From Thermodesulfovibrio sp. (lineage in GTDB: Bacteria > Nitrospirota > Thermodesulfovibrionia > Thermodesulfovibrionales > JdFR-85): DNA of 12,324 nucleotides. Positions 12,077-12,324 of the stretch are shown in pieces (position 1 is the first letter of the stretch; the number at the start of each line of letters is the position of its first letter). The notes under the pieces were generated by a model, which saw nothing but the letters and a program-made list of their open reading frames with translations, was not told the origin of the DNA and made no database searches. Where the stretch lies: positions 1-12,324 of the forward strand of contig JALUSH010000105.1 of NCBI GenBank assembly GCA_027016675.1, in the 5' to 3' direction. Both the position numbers and the translations under genes were made by a program.

Positions 12077-12324
12077 ATGGCTTTTAGTAGATTTGATTGA
12101 CTCAAACAGGAGGTTTGTTTATTTCAATAACAGGAGGAGATATAGAGGACAAATAACTATTCCACTTGACTATCCGATACTGAGGAGCATTCAACACCAC
12201 AGTGCTGGTAATCGGGATATAGACAATCCCTGAGAGATGATTGAATTGAACGTTTTTTTTGCAGACATCAAGGCTCAGATGTCCTGTCCTTTGAATATTC
12301 AGATGAACAGGCAGTAAAATAAAT
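12077..12324. other. Right-end region with no supportable gene
   Basis: About 250 bases upstream of operon B hold two AGGAGG-like sites (near 12109 and 12132) but neither is followed by a usable ATG. One plus frame is open for 51 codons (12078-12230) without a plausible start, and a 26-codon ATG frame lies at 12237-12317. Neither resembles a known protein. This may be untranslated upstream sequence or remnants of a decayed gene. Confidence 0.5.

Noticed and set aside
12078..12233. A 51-codon open stretch upstream of operon B
   Set aside because: There is no ATG or GTG start with a ribosome site, and it is not clearly similar to anything; kept only as a possible relic.
12237..12317. A 26-codon ATG frame near the right edge
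   Set aside because: It has no ribosome site and no recognisable product; a frame this short is expected by chance.

Overview
The window reads like a piece of an anaerobic or microaerophilic Gram-negative chromosome. It carries lipoproteins with lipoboxes, a Tat-exported c-type cytochrome of the split-Soret type, a rubrerythrin, and periplasmic copper-handling proteins (PCuAC type and NosL). Shine-Dalgarno sites are strong (AGGAGG), and the DNA is AT-leaning. A Desulfobacterota- or Nitrospirota-like source would fit, but the window holds no taxonomic marker, so that is inference only.

Layout. At the left edge (1-105, +) is the tail of an unidentified protein, followed by a beta-propeller lipoprotein with a CXXCH motif (314-1375, +). 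It converges with an orphan MacB/FtsX-type ABC permease that has an extra N-terminal membrane domain (3109-1406, -). A divergent intergenic region with a 16-bp direct repeat leads into a rightward block: a small Cys-containing membrane-anchored protein (3308-3583), a leader with attenuator-like alternative hairpins, the Tat/split-Soret-like cytochrome (3758-4540), a strong terminator, and rubrerythrin (4623-5207).

Everything to the right is on the minus strand. Operon A (8424 to 5204) encodes a small anchored protein, a MacB/FtsX-type permease, its ATPase, and an eight-helix membrane protein whose four cysteines are all predicted to face outward. Operon B (12016 to about 8701) encodes a second permease, its ATPase, a PCuAC-like copper-chaperone lipoprotein, a small two-helix membrane protein, and, after a weak terminator, NosL with a Met-rich tail. 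The last ~250 bases hold no gene I can support.

How it may work together. The window holds three type VII (MacB/LolCDE-like) ABC permeases but only two ATPases. The orphan permease at 1406-3109 and the operon B permease are clearly related and share a Cys-Cys pair in the periplasmic domain. With PCuAC, NosL and the Cys-rich eight-helix protein, the best inference is an envelope system that handles a thiophilic metal (copper is favoured) or its delivery to extracytoplasmic redox proteins. The substrate is not shown by the sequence. Two features are unusual at the DNA level. The permease-ATPase spacers of both operons are almost the same length (79 and 78 bp) and both are built of degenerate 7-bp tandem repeats. 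The cytochrome leader contains mutually exclusive hairpins like those of a transcription attenuator.
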